Shown in pieces: positions 52,501 through 60,572 of a DNA stretch of 64,000 bases. How positions within the stretch are numbered: position 1 is the stretch's first letter; the number at the start of each line of letters is the position of its first letter. The notes below the pieces were generated by a model, which worked only from the letters and a program-made list of their open reading frames with translations, had not been told where the DNA came from and did not search any database. Both the position numbers and the translations under genes were made by a program. Source of the stretch: Rhodopirellula sp. SM50 (GTDB taxonomy: Bacteria > Planctomycetota > Planctomycetia > Pirellulales > Pirellulaceae); contig NZ_NTFY01000081.1 in assembly GCF_002289565.1 (NCBI RefSeq), forward strand, positions 1 through 64,000, given 5' to 3'.

Positions 52501-54585
52501 CGCGCCTTCTTCGCTGTTGATCAAATCGGTTTCATACAGCCGCCCGACATTGGCGCGGGTGTTGGCGCTGCTGATCACCGACGTCGGTACGGTGGTGTCG
52601 TAGGTGACGCTCACCGGTGCGGTTTGCTCGCTGGTTTGTCCGCTGAAGATCTGGCGAGCGGTCACGTTGTACGTGCCCTCGCCGAGGGCGGCGATGTTGT
52701 TGGTCGTGATGGTGACACTCGTCCCGCTGGCGACGGCTTCACCCAAAACCGCCGAGGTTTGTTGATTGATCAGCTGGACCGTCGCACCGCTGGTGACGCC
52801 ATCGACCACAAACGCCAGTGAACCCGAATTGGTGATGTTGTCGCTGTCGCTGCTGCCCGTGTCGCTGCCCGCACTCAAGTCAATCGACGTGGGGGCGGCG
52901 AGCACCTGTTCGCCTTCGAAGTTGAACGTCAAGACTTGATTGTCGCTGTCACTGGAACTGTTGCCGGTGACACCCGGACCGGGGCGGACAGTGACTTGGA
53001 CGTCGACCGTGCCTGTGAAATCGGTTGCCGGCGTGACCGTCAGCAAGCCGTTTTGATCAATCGAAGCGGTCGCATTGGAGCCACCCGAAATGACGGTCGC
53101 AGAATAACTGACCGCATCGCCCTCGATGTCGGTGCTGGACATCTGCAACGTCGCCGGCGTGTTCCGCGTGAATTCGTCGGGCACCGTCACCTGATTCAGG
53201 TAGGGCTGACTGTTCTGCGTGTCATTGTTGACGTCGACCTGGAACGTCTCGCTGTGCGTGTTGCCGTCGCCGTCGGTCACCGTCACCGTGACGTTGGTCG
53301 ATCCCACGCCGTTACCGGTCGGCTTCAACATGATCAACGAGTTTTCTGTGTCGTTGAACACCTCGATCGTGTTGATCGCGATGTCCGTCGTCGGTCGGTC
53401 GGCACCGTTGACCGCGTGCTCGCTGATCGCATCCAAGACGTCAAAGCCCTCGATCAGCTGACCGAAGACACTGTGGTTGTAGTCCAAGAAACGCGTGGGC
53501 ACCTCGGTGAGAAAGAACTGCGAGTTGTTCGTGTCGTCGCTGGATTTCGCAAAGGAGATCACCCCTTTGCGGTTGTGCTGCAGTTCGGGGTGAAAGTCGT
53601 CGTCAAAGTTGCCGAGCGTCGAACCGCTGGTTCCGGTTCCCGTTGGGTCGCCGGCCTGGATCACGAAATCGTCGACCACGCGGTGGAAGATGATGTCGTC
53701 GTAGAAGTCGATATTGGCCAAATTGATCACGCGTCCGGCCGCGGTCGGGGCACGCTGCTCGAACATTTGGATCACCATGTCACCGTAGGTCGCCATGTCG
53801 ATCCGGATCGAACGGTTGCCGCTGACCACGCTGGCCTCCAGCAGGTTCGAATCGGCGACCGAGACGGTCACCGTCAACGGACCTCCGTCGGGGTCGTAGG
53901 CGTCCACGGGCACGTGCAGCGGTGAACCGATCAAGGCGGTCTGGTCACCGATCTCGACGAACGTCGGGTTCTCTCCCTGGGGAATCGGCACGCCGGAGCG
54001 ATCGCTCAGCTGTTGCAGCGTCAGCACGCCCGTCTCGCGCGACCCATCGGGAAACACCCACGTCGGATAGGCCGTGATGTTGTTGTCGATGCCGAGCTGG
54101 CTGATCGATCGATCGGGGTTGGTCACTTCCACGAACGGCAGGTAAATCGCCCCGTCTTCGAACAGGTGTTTCTGTTCCGTGCAGGCCGGACACCAGCCGG
54201 CGCCAAAGAACGTCACCTGGCCTTGTCCGGAGATCGGATTGCCGTTTGCATCGCGACCAACGGCCGCCAGGTCTTTGGCGAACTGGACCAAGTCTGGCGC
54301 CGATTCGCCCTCGGCTTCGCTGACCGTCGTCAACGTCGAACCGGCGGTGGCGGCCGCCACCGTGGCGACTTCGGCACGCGCGTCGATCGGCCCCATCGAT
54401 TCGGTAGCAAAGATCGCGACGTCTCCGGCAAGCAACTGGCGAGCCTCCAGGCTTTCCAGTTTCAGCCGTTCCCCTCGTTTGATCCGGGGGGTGGTCGCGG
54501 AGGACGGTTGGGGATTGCGGCCCAATTGACCCTGCAGACGGCTCAGGCGACTTCGACGGACTCGTTTTTCGCGACCTTGGAACAT
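49588..54585 (-). CDS. Giant secreted protein: thioredoxin-like + cyclophilin + cadherin-like repeats
   Basis: The protein has 1665 aa. The N-terminus has a basic leader and a LEPRxLL-like motif (LESLEARQLLAGD, 43-55), a planctomycete export or anchoring signal. A thioredoxin-like domain (about 97-200) has C-P-A-C at 132-135 (FFGAGWCPAC) and a cis-Pro in TAYPTW. A cyclophilin domain (about 256-411) has FHRVVDDFVIQAGDP and SQFFLTEVP. Beyond are bacterial Ig/cadherin-like repeats (for example TTTFTYRAGDGSG, TDTFTYVVSDGQ, TDTLTYSVSDGS) to about 1330, a SdrD-like segment, and a Ser/Glu/Thr-rich tail ending SLSRFFRLRR. It is probably a cell-surface protein. Confidence 0.9.
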   Translation of the reverse strand: MFQGREKRVRRSRLSRLQGQLGRNPQPSSATTPRIKRGERLKLESLEARQLLAGDVAIFATESMGPIDARAEVATVAAATAGSTLTTVSEAEGESAPDLVQFAKDLAAVGRDANGNPISGQGQVTFFGAGWCPACTEQKHLFEDGAIYLPFVEVTNPDRSISQLGIDNNITAYPTWVFPDGSRETGVLTLQQLSDRSGVPIPQGENPTFVEIGDQTALIGSPLHVPVDAYDPDGGPLTVTVSVADSNLLEASVVSGNRSIRIDMATYGDMVIQMFEQRAPTAAGRVINLANIDFYDDIIFHRVVDDFVIQAGDPTGTGTSGSTLGNFDDDFHPELQHNRKGVISFAKSSDDTNNSQFFLTEVPTRFLDYNHSVFGQLIEGFDVLDAISEHAVNGADRPTTDIAINTIEVFNDTENSLIMLKPTGNGVGSTNVTVTVTDGDGNTHSETFQVDVNNDTQNSQPYLNQVTVPDEFTRNTPATLQMSSTDIEGDAVSYSATVISGGSNATASIDQNGLLTVTPATDFTGTVDVQVTVRPGPGVTGNSSSDSDNQVLTFNFEGEQVLAAPTSIDLSAGSDTGSSDSDNITNSGSLAFVVDGVTSGATVQLINQQTSAVLGEAVASGTSVTITTNNIAALGEGTYNVTARQIFSGQTSEQTAPVSVTYDTTVPTSVISSANTRANVGRLYETDLINSEEGAITYALTQFPVGATINAGSGVIQWTPDAGDVGDTQFSLAISDLAGNTRTENFTVTVAEAPKAEVKLVLRDTDGNEVSNVNVGDEFVLELVGVDARSSFDRDGVFAIYTDILFDSSIVRVKGGTTIEYVGNFTLSPKGTFSTGLIDELGAASTAAVATGEAESVIARVQMEAIAAGSVNIRSEEADESSSEMLLYGEDDQIPADSVFFGSANLTVGLDFTLLDDAITVAEDSGATSINVLANDTTTGTAALAIVSVTQPASGGTVSVNSGQVSFTPAANFNGTTTFTYRAGDGSGAQDTATVTVTVTPVNDPPTGLDDSFEVVEGTTANRLDVLDNDSLDPDTDGSLTVTSVTSNTTGATVDVSSDGLAVDYTPPAGFTGTDTFTYVVSDGQATDTVTVTVTVTSSDAPPTARDNAFTVNEDTAEASFDILANDDRDVDDQAFVIESVGTPSQGGTARFSSDGSTFFYAPAANFFGTETVTYTIRDTGGGVATATVTFTVTEVEDPPPALDDTIQINLGSGSSVVLRLEDLPENVDGDGETLQLKLTTDQQTTAQNGTASVNTAGTELTYTPPSGTFTGTDTLTYSVSDGSGTDSVGTLTIEVLDLTQRNITVRFSGSQGRRLVSAVRLTGTDALGNAVNESPTLDGLNLYFADLLPGDYVVEIPAIPFFSGAEEPQQYSINSGADDGDAVIEAQMGRIKPEYLSIQDWLGSTPQQSALVVVQPGEQALLAEPTSLASESISNANFTLNDLGTELTISGEDDDDAGGTDPDTLNAAVLTSNRNIVQPRGQIGDLRLFRVNVDSNAVNYSRTPAADSTANSAAATQLAAGSGEGEQVGTQTSDTSANDAVSSPLVDSEPATGIFSTAGSGEGEAVSQATSVSEVAAPMLSAGLLAPTTSDDSDGESEPETPALEVSAAGASRILASETASETDDTEAQTDSKASETESAAESESTSESGLRASSLSRFFRLRR

Positions 54586-55011
54586 CTCTATTTAACCAGC
54601 TTCGGTGAACGGCAGTGGGCGACGACGGGAGAAACTCTTGCCAGCACCCAGGACAATCACGGATCTTGAGATTTCAACTGCTCAGAACCGTCTCTTGGGC
54701 CATTCGGCACACAGGGCGGGGCGGACTGAGAAAATCCGGCACAACCGCTACCTTTTCACAGCCCGGTCTAGGACGTTTGGAAACCCACGATTGTTCCGGC
54801 AAAAATGCCGGCCGGGCAGCGGAGCCCCCCACATCGGTGCGTTCGCGGTCGCGCGGTATGTATAACGGCATGAAAATCCGTCACCCAGCTCCCGGATGGA
54901 TCCTGAGCAAAAACACTTCTATTGGGGACGTCCATCCGACCGAGGACGCTTTCTTCAAGGGCGGATTGAGTCGCCGTGGCGCACGCCAAATCCGCTGAAA
55001 AGTAGATTTTT
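54586..55011. other. Intergenic region upstream of the giant gene, no gene supported
   Basis: The promoter of the giant gene should be near 54590-54700. An open frame at 54615-54998 (+) has no recognisable motif and weak composition. No repeat of the families above is evident. Confidence 0.4.
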
Positions 55012-55212
55012 TTATTTCGGCGGTGGGTCGTGCCCACCGGGATGCCAAGGATGGCACTTCAAAATTCGTACGATCGTCCAGAACACTCCGGCGATCGGGC
55101 CGCGATTGCGGATCGCTTCGACCGCATACTGGCTGCAGGTCGGCGTGAACCGGCAGCGGGGCGGGAACAACGGGCTGATTCGAGTCTGGTAGACCCGAAT
55201 CAGCCAAATCAT
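55012..55212 (-). CDS. yidD: Membrane protein insertion efficiency factor
   Basis: The 66-aa protein shows the YidD signature: [16 protein letters not shown], then [15 protein letters not shown] and [11 protein letters not shown] with the conserved Cys. YidD is a small membrane-associated protein that helps YidC-dependent insertion. It normally sits with rnpA and yidC; here it is downstream of an IscA-type gene with a 98-bp gap. The length is close to the usual 70-85. Confidence 0.92.
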   Translation of the reverse strand: MIWLIRVYQTRISPLFPPRCRFTPTCSQYAVEAIRNRGPIAGVFWTIVRILKCHPWHPGGHDPPPK

Positions 55213-55310
55213 CGATTTCGAGAAGATTCCCAGCGGATCACCTCGTCAGACGAAGGTCGACGGGAATGCGGCGAAAGCCTGGACACGGGCGCGGCCAGGC
55301 GTCAGCTGGA

Positions 55311-55643
55311 CTAGGCCTGGAAGGAACTTCCGCAGCCGCAGGTTTTGACGGCATTGGGATTTTCGAACGTAAAGCCTTGTTTTTCCAGGCTTTCGTACCA
55401 ATCGACGGTGGTTCCGTCGAGATACAGGGCGCTTTTTTTGTCGACGACCAGTTCAACTCCGTGGCACTCGTACTTCGAGTCCGCTTTTTCATCGTAGCTG
55501 TCGTCGAAATTCAGCGTGTAGTTGAATCCGCTGCACCCGCCACCGGCGACTCCGATCCGCAGGACCATTTCTTCGCCAAAATTGTGTTCGGTACGGAATC
55601 GTTGGACCTCTTGGGCCGCTCTTTCACTCAATTTGACTGCCAT
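55311..55643 (-). CDS. HesB/IscA-type iron-sulfur cluster assembly protein
   Basis: The 110-aa A-type carrier has Cys in GGGCSGFNY and the C-terminal pair in KTCGCGSSF, the three conserved cluster ligands. It should accept and deliver Fe-S clusters. ATG 55643 ([13 protein letters not shown]) is chosen, with AGGTGA about 8 nt upstream; the frame is open to 55811 but those residues are not conserved-looking. ErpA and IscA cannot be told apart here, so no symbol is given. Confidence 0.93.
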   Translation of the reverse strand: MAVKLSERAAQEVQRFRTEHNFGEEMVLRIGVAGGGCSGFNYTLNFDDSYDEKADSKYECHGVELVVDKKSALYLDGTTVDWYESLEKQGFTFENPNAVKTCGCGSSFQA

Positions 55644-55941
55644 CGGGGCGTCACCTGGTTTTTTGGAGGACAAATTAACATGTGCGTTCCAACGCGACCG
55701 CGTTTGCGGTTGCGTCTTCATTGTATTTAGTCGGACACCGAACGGAATGTAAGACGAACGCTTGGAAACGGCCGTCGATCGGTGACTATTTTTTGGACCG
55801 CATGGCGGCAAAACTGACTAACCGTCATAGTATCGGGTAGTCCGCCGTCGGCGGCAAGTCTTTGCGCGCCACCGCAGCCCACTCCGAGCGCATTGCATCC
55901 AGATCTACGGCCGTTATTTCCACCTATTTTGTAACAATTGC

Positions 55942-56970
55942 ATGCGCCGAATCGGCACTTTAACGGATCCCGACCAAGCGAGACGTTTTGCGGACTTTCT
56001 GTTCACGCTCTCAATCGAATGCAACGTCGACATCGAAAACGCCCCCGCGGCGGACGGTGCGGCCGGCGGAAAACAATGCCATTTGTGGATTCGCGATGAA
56101 TCCCACGTCGAGCGTGCGAAACAGGAATTGCAGGCGTTTTTACAGTCCCCGACGGATGAAAAGTACCGTGTCGGTGACGAGGCCGAGCGGATTCGAAAAC
56201 AGCGGCAGAGCGAGGAAAAGCGGAAAAAACGCTTGCAGCAAAAGGTCAATCCGAAAGCGCCCGCCACCGGGGCCGGCCCCCTGATGGGCGTGCCGACGCG
56301 ACAGCAGACGATTCCGGTCGTCATCGCCATGGTCGTGCTGTCGGTGATCGCCAGTTTTTCCACCGGATTCGGCAGCCCCAAAACTTCTCAAGTTCCTGGC
56401 GAACTTTCGACCGAAGAAACCATCTTTTATGGTCTGTCCTTCGTCGATTGGCGCGATTACGTGATCGGCAAAGACCCGCTGGCATCGATCAAGAAGGGCG
56501 AGGTTTGGCGGCTGATCACGCCGCTGTTCTTGCACGGCGACACGTATCACTTGGCGTTCAACATGCTTGGGATCTTCTTTCTCGGTTCGGCGATCGAGCG
56601 GCTCGAGGGGTCGTGGTTCATGGCGTTGTTGCTGTTGGCCAGCGGCATCTTTGGCGGATTGGTGCAAATCTGGTTGCCGCCGGAGGACGCGCTGCCGCCG
56701 ATGCTGGCGGGGTTGGCCGGATCGCCGTTTTCGATCGGCGCCTCCGGGGCCGTCTACGGATTGTTCGGTTACCTGTGGATCCGCCCGGCCCTTTCGCCGT
56801 CGTATCCGGTTCGCATGATGCCGTCCAACGTCGCGATCATGCTCGGCTGGCTGGTGTTTTGCATTTTCTTCGTCGAGCGGATCGCCAACGGCGCTCACAT
56901 CGGCGGCCTGGTTGCCGGGGTGGTGATCGCCGTGGTCATCTCGCGGATGCCCTCGGACCGGTTTGCGTAA
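55942..56970 (+). CDS. Rhomboid-family intramembrane serine protease
   Basis: The 342-aa protein has a GlpG-like cytoplasmic N-domain (about 1-75), a charged linker, then about six transmembrane helices. The catalytic Ser lies in GASGAVYGLFG (S268) and the His in ANGAHIGGLVAG (H319). H203 and N207 in TYHLAFNM match the oxyanion residues of GlpG. It should cleave membrane-spanning substrates. It is separated by only six bases from the MATE gene, so they are probably co-transcribed. Confidence 0.94.
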   Translation: MRRIGTLTDPDQARRFADFLFTLSIECNVDIENAPAADGAAGGKQCHLWIRDESHVERAKQELQAFLQSPTDEKYRVGDEAERIRKQRQSEEKRKKRLQQKVNPKAPATGAGPLMGVPTRQQTIPVVIAMVVLSVIASFSTGFGSPKTSQVPGELSTEETIFYGLSFVDWRDYVIGKDPLASIKKGEVWRLITPLFLHGDTYHLAFNMLGIFFLGSAIERLEGSWFMALLLLASGIFGGLVQIWLPPEDALPPMLAGLAGSPFSIGASGAVYGLFGYLWIRPALSPSYPVRMMPSNVAIMLGWLVFCIFFVERIANGAHIGGLVAGVVIAVVISRMPSDRFA

Positions 56971-56976
56971 TCCCCG

Positions 56977-58395
56977 ATGTCGGAAATCTCTGGCGGGCGT
57001 CACGACCTGTCACAGCCAGCGGATACCGTCCCGGCCCTGCCTGTGCCGACCAATCTGGCAGAAGCGGCCGCCGAAGTGCTGCGCGTCGCGATTCCGTTGA
57101 TGGTCAGCGCGGGCATGATGTCCATCGTGTTGTTTGCCGATCGCACCCTGTTGATGTTTTATGACGGCGTATCGATGAGTGCGTCGATGGCCGGCGGCAA
57201 TCTGTTTTGGGTGGTGGTCTGTGTGCCGATCGGGGCCGCCGCGATGACGGGCGCAGTGATCGGTCAACTGATCGGAAACGGGGAACCGGACAAGGTCGGG
57301 CGTTTGCTCTGGCAATCGATTTGGTTGGCCCTGATGACCGTTCCGTTTTTTATCGCCGCCTTCCTGGCGGCTGAATCGCTGTTCCGCTGGACGGGGCAAC
57401 CGGAGGAGTTGATTGCCGCCGAAACGACCTACATGCGTTGGTTGATGCTGGGTGGATTGGGGTTGGTGATCGAGTCGGCGCTGAGCGGTTTCTTCAGCGG
57501 CACCGAACGCACGTCGGTGATCATGTGGGTCTCGGTCGCCAGCGGACTGCTCAATGTGGCGTTGGACGTGGTTTTGATTTTTGGCTGGGCGGGGTTTCCG
57601 GCTTGGGGCATTGCCGGGGCGGCGGTCGGCAGCGTGATCGCGTTCTGGTTCAAAGTCGTTTGCTACGCTTGGCTGCTCAGCCGGCCGGCGTTGGAAAGCC
57701 GTTATGGGATGCGCCGCGGTTTGGTGGTTGATTTTCCGATGTTGCGCAATTTCCTGTACTACAGTCTGCCCAGTGGATTGATGTACCTGACCGAAGCCGG
57801 TGCGTTCACGATCATCATCTTAAAAATCGGCCAGCTCGGTGACGTGCCGCTTCGCGCGACCACGATGGCGATCAATTTCAACATGATCGCGTTCATTCCG
57901 CTGGTCGGCATCGCGATCGCCGCGTCGGTGTTGGTCGGGCGCCATCTGCTTCAAAACGGTCCGGCCTTTGCCGTCCGCACGTCGCTGGCGTCGCTGCTGG
58001 TCGCCTTGGTCTATTCGGCGTTTTGGGCGATCGCCTACCTGGTCGTCGGCGATTGGATGCTCTCGCTGTACGCCTTGGGAACGCCGGATGACAATTCCCG
58101 CCAGGCGATCGTGCTGGCCGGCGGGCTGTTGGGCTTTGTCGCCTCGTACGTCCTCGTCGACGCGGTCCAATTGATCTTCAGTGCGGCGCTCAAGGGTGCC
58201 GGTGACACTTGGTTTGTGCTCGCCGCCGGTGCGGCGACGAGCGCGTTTTCGATCGCCGCCGGAGTCGCGTTTGATCCCGGCCGGTCCTCGCTGACGTGGT
58301 GGTGGTGGGTGATCACGATCTGGATTTGGGCGCTGGCAATCACCATGACCATACGATTCCTCGGAGGCCGCTGGAAATCCATGCGGATGGTTTAA
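56977..58395 (+). CDS. MATE family efflux transporter
   Basis: The 472-aa protein has about 12 hydrophobic helices in two repeated halves. Features include FADRTLLMFYDGVSMSASMA, GLVIESALSGFFSGTERTSV and GIAGAAVGSVIAFWFKVV. MATE pumps export drugs or metabolites by Na+ or H+ antiport; the substrate is unknown. The TAA stop overlaps the next ATG (TAATG), indicating coupling with comB. Confidence 0.92.
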   Translation: MSEISGGRHDLSQPADTVPALPVPTNLAEAAAEVLRVAIPLMVSAGMMSIVLFADRTLLMFYDGVSMSASMAGGNLFWVVVCVPIGAAAMTGAVIGQLIGNGEPDKVGRLLWQSIWLALMTVPFFIAAFLAAESLFRWTGQPEELIAAETTYMRWLMLGGLGLVIESALSGFFSGTERTSVIMWVSVASGLLNVALDVVLIFGWAGFPAWGIAGAAVGSVIAFWFKVVCYAWLLSRPALESRYGMRRGLVVDFPMLRNFLYYSLPSGLMYLTEAGAFTIIILKIGQLGDVPLRATTMAINFNMIAFIPLVGIAIAASVLVGRHLLQNGPAFAVRTSLASLLVALVYSAFWAIAYLVVGDWMLSLYALGTPDDNSRQAIVLAGGLLGFVASYVLVDAVQLIFSAALKGAGDTWFVLAAGAATSAFSIAAGVAFDPGRSSLTWWWWVITIWIWALAITMTIRFLGGRWKSMRMV

Positions 58396-59168
58396 TGCAT
58401 CAATCGATCTCTGTCTCGTTGACGCCGTCTGAACTGTCGCCGGAGTGCGATTTGCACCAGGCCTGTTCGATCATCATCGACGTGCTGCGCGCGACCAGCG
58501 TCATGGCGACCGCCGGCCAATCGGGCGTCCGCCGAATGATCACGTGCGACAACATTCACGCCGCGGCTCAGTTCGCCGATCAGGCCGCCATTCGTCCGCT
58601 GCTGTGCGGTGAACGGCATTGCAAACCGATCGATGGTTTTGATCTGGGCAACTCGCCGGCCGAATACACGCCCGAGCGAGTAGCGGACCGCGACCTCGTG
58701 TTGACGACCACCAATGGCACCCGGGCGATTCATGCGGCCATGCGGTCGCGTCGCTTGTTGGCCGCGTCGTTCTTGAACCTCGACGCCACCCTTGCCGCCG
58801 TGCGGTCCGAGCCACACCTGCAAATCGTCTGCGCGGGAACCAATGGTCAGATCAGTTACGAAGACGTCCTGTTGGCCGGTGCCATCGTCGACCGATTGGC
58901 TCCGCCGCAGTCGCAGGGTTCCGAGCCGTCCGGTCACCTCGACGACTCGGCACGCATCGCTTGGAGTGCATGGCGACAGGCCGACGGAAACACGCGATCG
59001 CTGCGGGAATCGCTCGCATACTCGCTGGGTGGGCGCAACTTGATGGCGGCCGGGTACGAGGCGGATCTTGAGCGCTGTGCAAACGTCAGCACGATCGACG
59101 GCATCGTCGAACGCGTCGAGCCGGGGAAAGCGGTGTTTGAGTTCCGGCGGTTAGTGGTTAGTGGTTAG
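58395..59168 (+). CDS. comB: 2-phosphosulfolactate phosphatase family protein
   Basis: The 257-aa protein matches ComB: IIIDVLRATSVMATA near the N-terminus, then LLCGERHCKPIDGFDLGNSP and VLTTTNGTRAI. The family dephosphorylates 2-phosphosulfolactate, a coenzyme M or sulfolactate step; in bacteria the physiological product is less certain. The last codons (LVVSG and TAG) are encoded by the heptanucleotide array GGTTAGT, so the C-terminus and stop derive from the repeat. The symbol is by family similarity. Confidence 0.85.
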   Translation: MHQSISVSLTPSELSPECDLHQACSIIIDVLRATSVMATAGQSGVRRMITCDNIHAAAQFADQAAIRPLLCGERHCKPIDGFDLGNSPAEYTPERVADRDLVLTTTNGTRAIHAAMRSRRLLAASFLNLDATLAAVRSEPHLQIVCAGTNGQISYEDVLLAGAIVDRLAPPQSQGSEPSGHLDDSARIAWSAWRQADGNTRSLRESLAYSLGGRNLMAAGYEADLERCANVSTIDGIVERVEPGKAVFEFRRLVVSG

Positions 59169-59224
59169 TGGTTAGTGGTTAGTGGTTAGTGGTTAGTGGT
59201 TAGTGGTTAGTGGTTAGTGGTTAG
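59149..59224 (+). repeat. (GGTTAGT)10 heptanucleotide tandem repeat over the comB stop
   Basis: Ten exact units plus GGTTAG run from 59149 to 59224. The comB stop codon TAG (59166-59168) is inside the third unit. The period equals that of the 17.3-kb arrays. Confidence 0.97.
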
Positions 59225-59258
59225 CTGGTAGCTGTCACGACGGCGCGCTCTGCGACGC

Positions 59259-59410
59259 CTGCCATGACCCCGGCGGGGTCATCAGCCGTTTGGCGCGAGC
59301 CTACGGGCGTTCTTCGGTCGCTGCCATGACCCCGGCAGGGGTCATCAGCCGTTTGGCGCGAGCCTACGGGCGCTCTTCGGTCGCTGCCATGACCCCGGCG
59401 GGGTCATCAG
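59259..59410. repeat. 62/63-bp direct repeat, 2.4 copies, GACCCCGGCGGGGTC hairpins
   Basis: Copies start at 59259, 59321 and 59384 (partial). Each carries ATGACCCCGGCGGGGTCAT and the ATCAGCCGTTTGGCGCGAGC segment shared with 48532-48613. The rest of 59411-59746 has further repeat-type segments (GCTGACCTCCGGCTAC near 59653, shared with 19545) and no supported gene. Confidence 0.85.
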
Positions 59411-59746
59411 CCAGTAGCCGGAGGTGAGCGCAGCGACACCTCCGGACAGCCGCGCACCCGCCTGACGCGACCCCGAAGGGTGTCGAAGCGAATCGCGTTG
59501 CCCCCGAACCCGGCCAGACGCCGCGCGTGAACGAGCGAACCGATCAACTCTTTCAGTAAGGCAGACTGCAGATCCGCCGGCGAATCCATCCGCTGCGACC
59601 CCGCCGGGGTCGAGACGATTCCGCGACGGCCTTCCCGGAGGTGGCGCTGCGCTGACCTCCGGCTACTCGCTGGCATCCCTTCGGGATACCGGACGGCTCG
59701 CGCCGTTCCGCTAGCTCCTCCCGTCCCGGCCACGACCTCGACCGGA

Positions 59747-60538
59747 CTAGCCCAGCCCTTCGGGCAACTTGCCCGCGGCGACTTCTTCGTCCCACTGGTC
59801 CATCAACGGCCAAGACTCGGCCAGGGTTCCGAAATCGGCCATCTTCAGATAACCGCTGACGCGATCGATGGTCTTGTTCATGAAGTCCTTGTCATTGGCG
59901 AAGATCGGGCCGTGACTCGGTGCCAACCACTTGACGTCGCTGTCGCGGATACGTCGCAGCGATTGCAGGAACGCCTTGATGTCGCTGCCGTGGTGTGCGT
60001 CGATCGCGCCGATGCATCCGTCGCGGTAGATATTGTCACCGCTCAGCAGCACGTCGCCGATGCGGAAGGCGAGTTGGCTGTTGGTATGGCCCGGCGTGTG
60101 CCAGACCTCGACTTCCAGGTTGCCGATCTTGATCACGTCGCCGTCGTTCACTTGGTGTTCGACGTCGACCTTGGGCATCTCCAGTTTCAGGTTCTGGGCT
60201 TCGATTTCGGCGAGCGTCCACAACGTGTCGCCTTCGGCCAACGGGCGGACCGCGTTGGGATGTGCCGTCACGCTGGTCTTCAGCAGCGACTTGAGCTTGG
60301 CCAGCCCCTGGATGTGATCGACGTCGGCGTGTGTCGCGATCAGGGTTTTGCAACGGGACAAGGGGAAATCGAGCTTGCGAATGATTTCGACAAAATCGTC
60401 GACGGTTTCTTCGTAGCCGATGTCAACGAGTGCCCATTCGTCCTCGTCGTAGATCAGATAGACATTGCAACCGAGCACTTCACGAGCTTGAAAGTTCAAC
60501 TCGAGGATGCCGGGGAAAATGGGGGTGCGCTGGATCAT
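59747..60538 (-). CDS. MBL-fold metallo-hydrolase with HxDxDH variant motif
   Basis: The 263-aa protein has the metallo-beta-lactamase fold with TLIATHADVDHIQGL (H70, D72, D74, H75), a further His in HTPGHTNSQL, and SGDNIYRDG. The classical HxHxDH motif has Asp in place of the second His, so the metal site is altered. Function is unknown; glyoxalase II-like thioester hydrolysis is one option. It lies 34 bp downstream of the SDR-type gene and may share its transcript. Confidence 0.88.
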   Translation of the reverse strand: MIQRTPIFPGILELNFQAREVLGCNVYLIYDEDEWALVDIGYEETVDDFVEIIRKLDFPLSRCKTLIATHADVDHIQGLAKLKSLLKTSVTAHPNAVRPLAEGDTLWTLAEIEAQNLKLEMPKVDVEHQVNDGDVIKIGNLEVEVWHTPGHTNSQLAFRIGDVLLSGDNIYRDGCIGAIDAHHGSDIKAFLQSLRRIRDSDVKWLAPSHGPIFANDKDFMNKTIDRVSGYLKMADFGTLAESWPLMDQWDEEVAAGKLPEGLG

Positions 60539-60572
60539 GCGTTTGGTGTGGTGCTCTGAATTCGTTGGGGCG

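Noticed and set aside
54615-54998. Plus-strand ORF of 127 aa
   Set aside because: It has no ribosome binding site or motif and covers the promoter region of the giant gene.
59407-59733. Minus-strand ORF of 108 aa in the repeat region
   Set aside because: It is composed of repeat segments also found near 19.5 kb and is Arg/Gly-rich; there is no start context.
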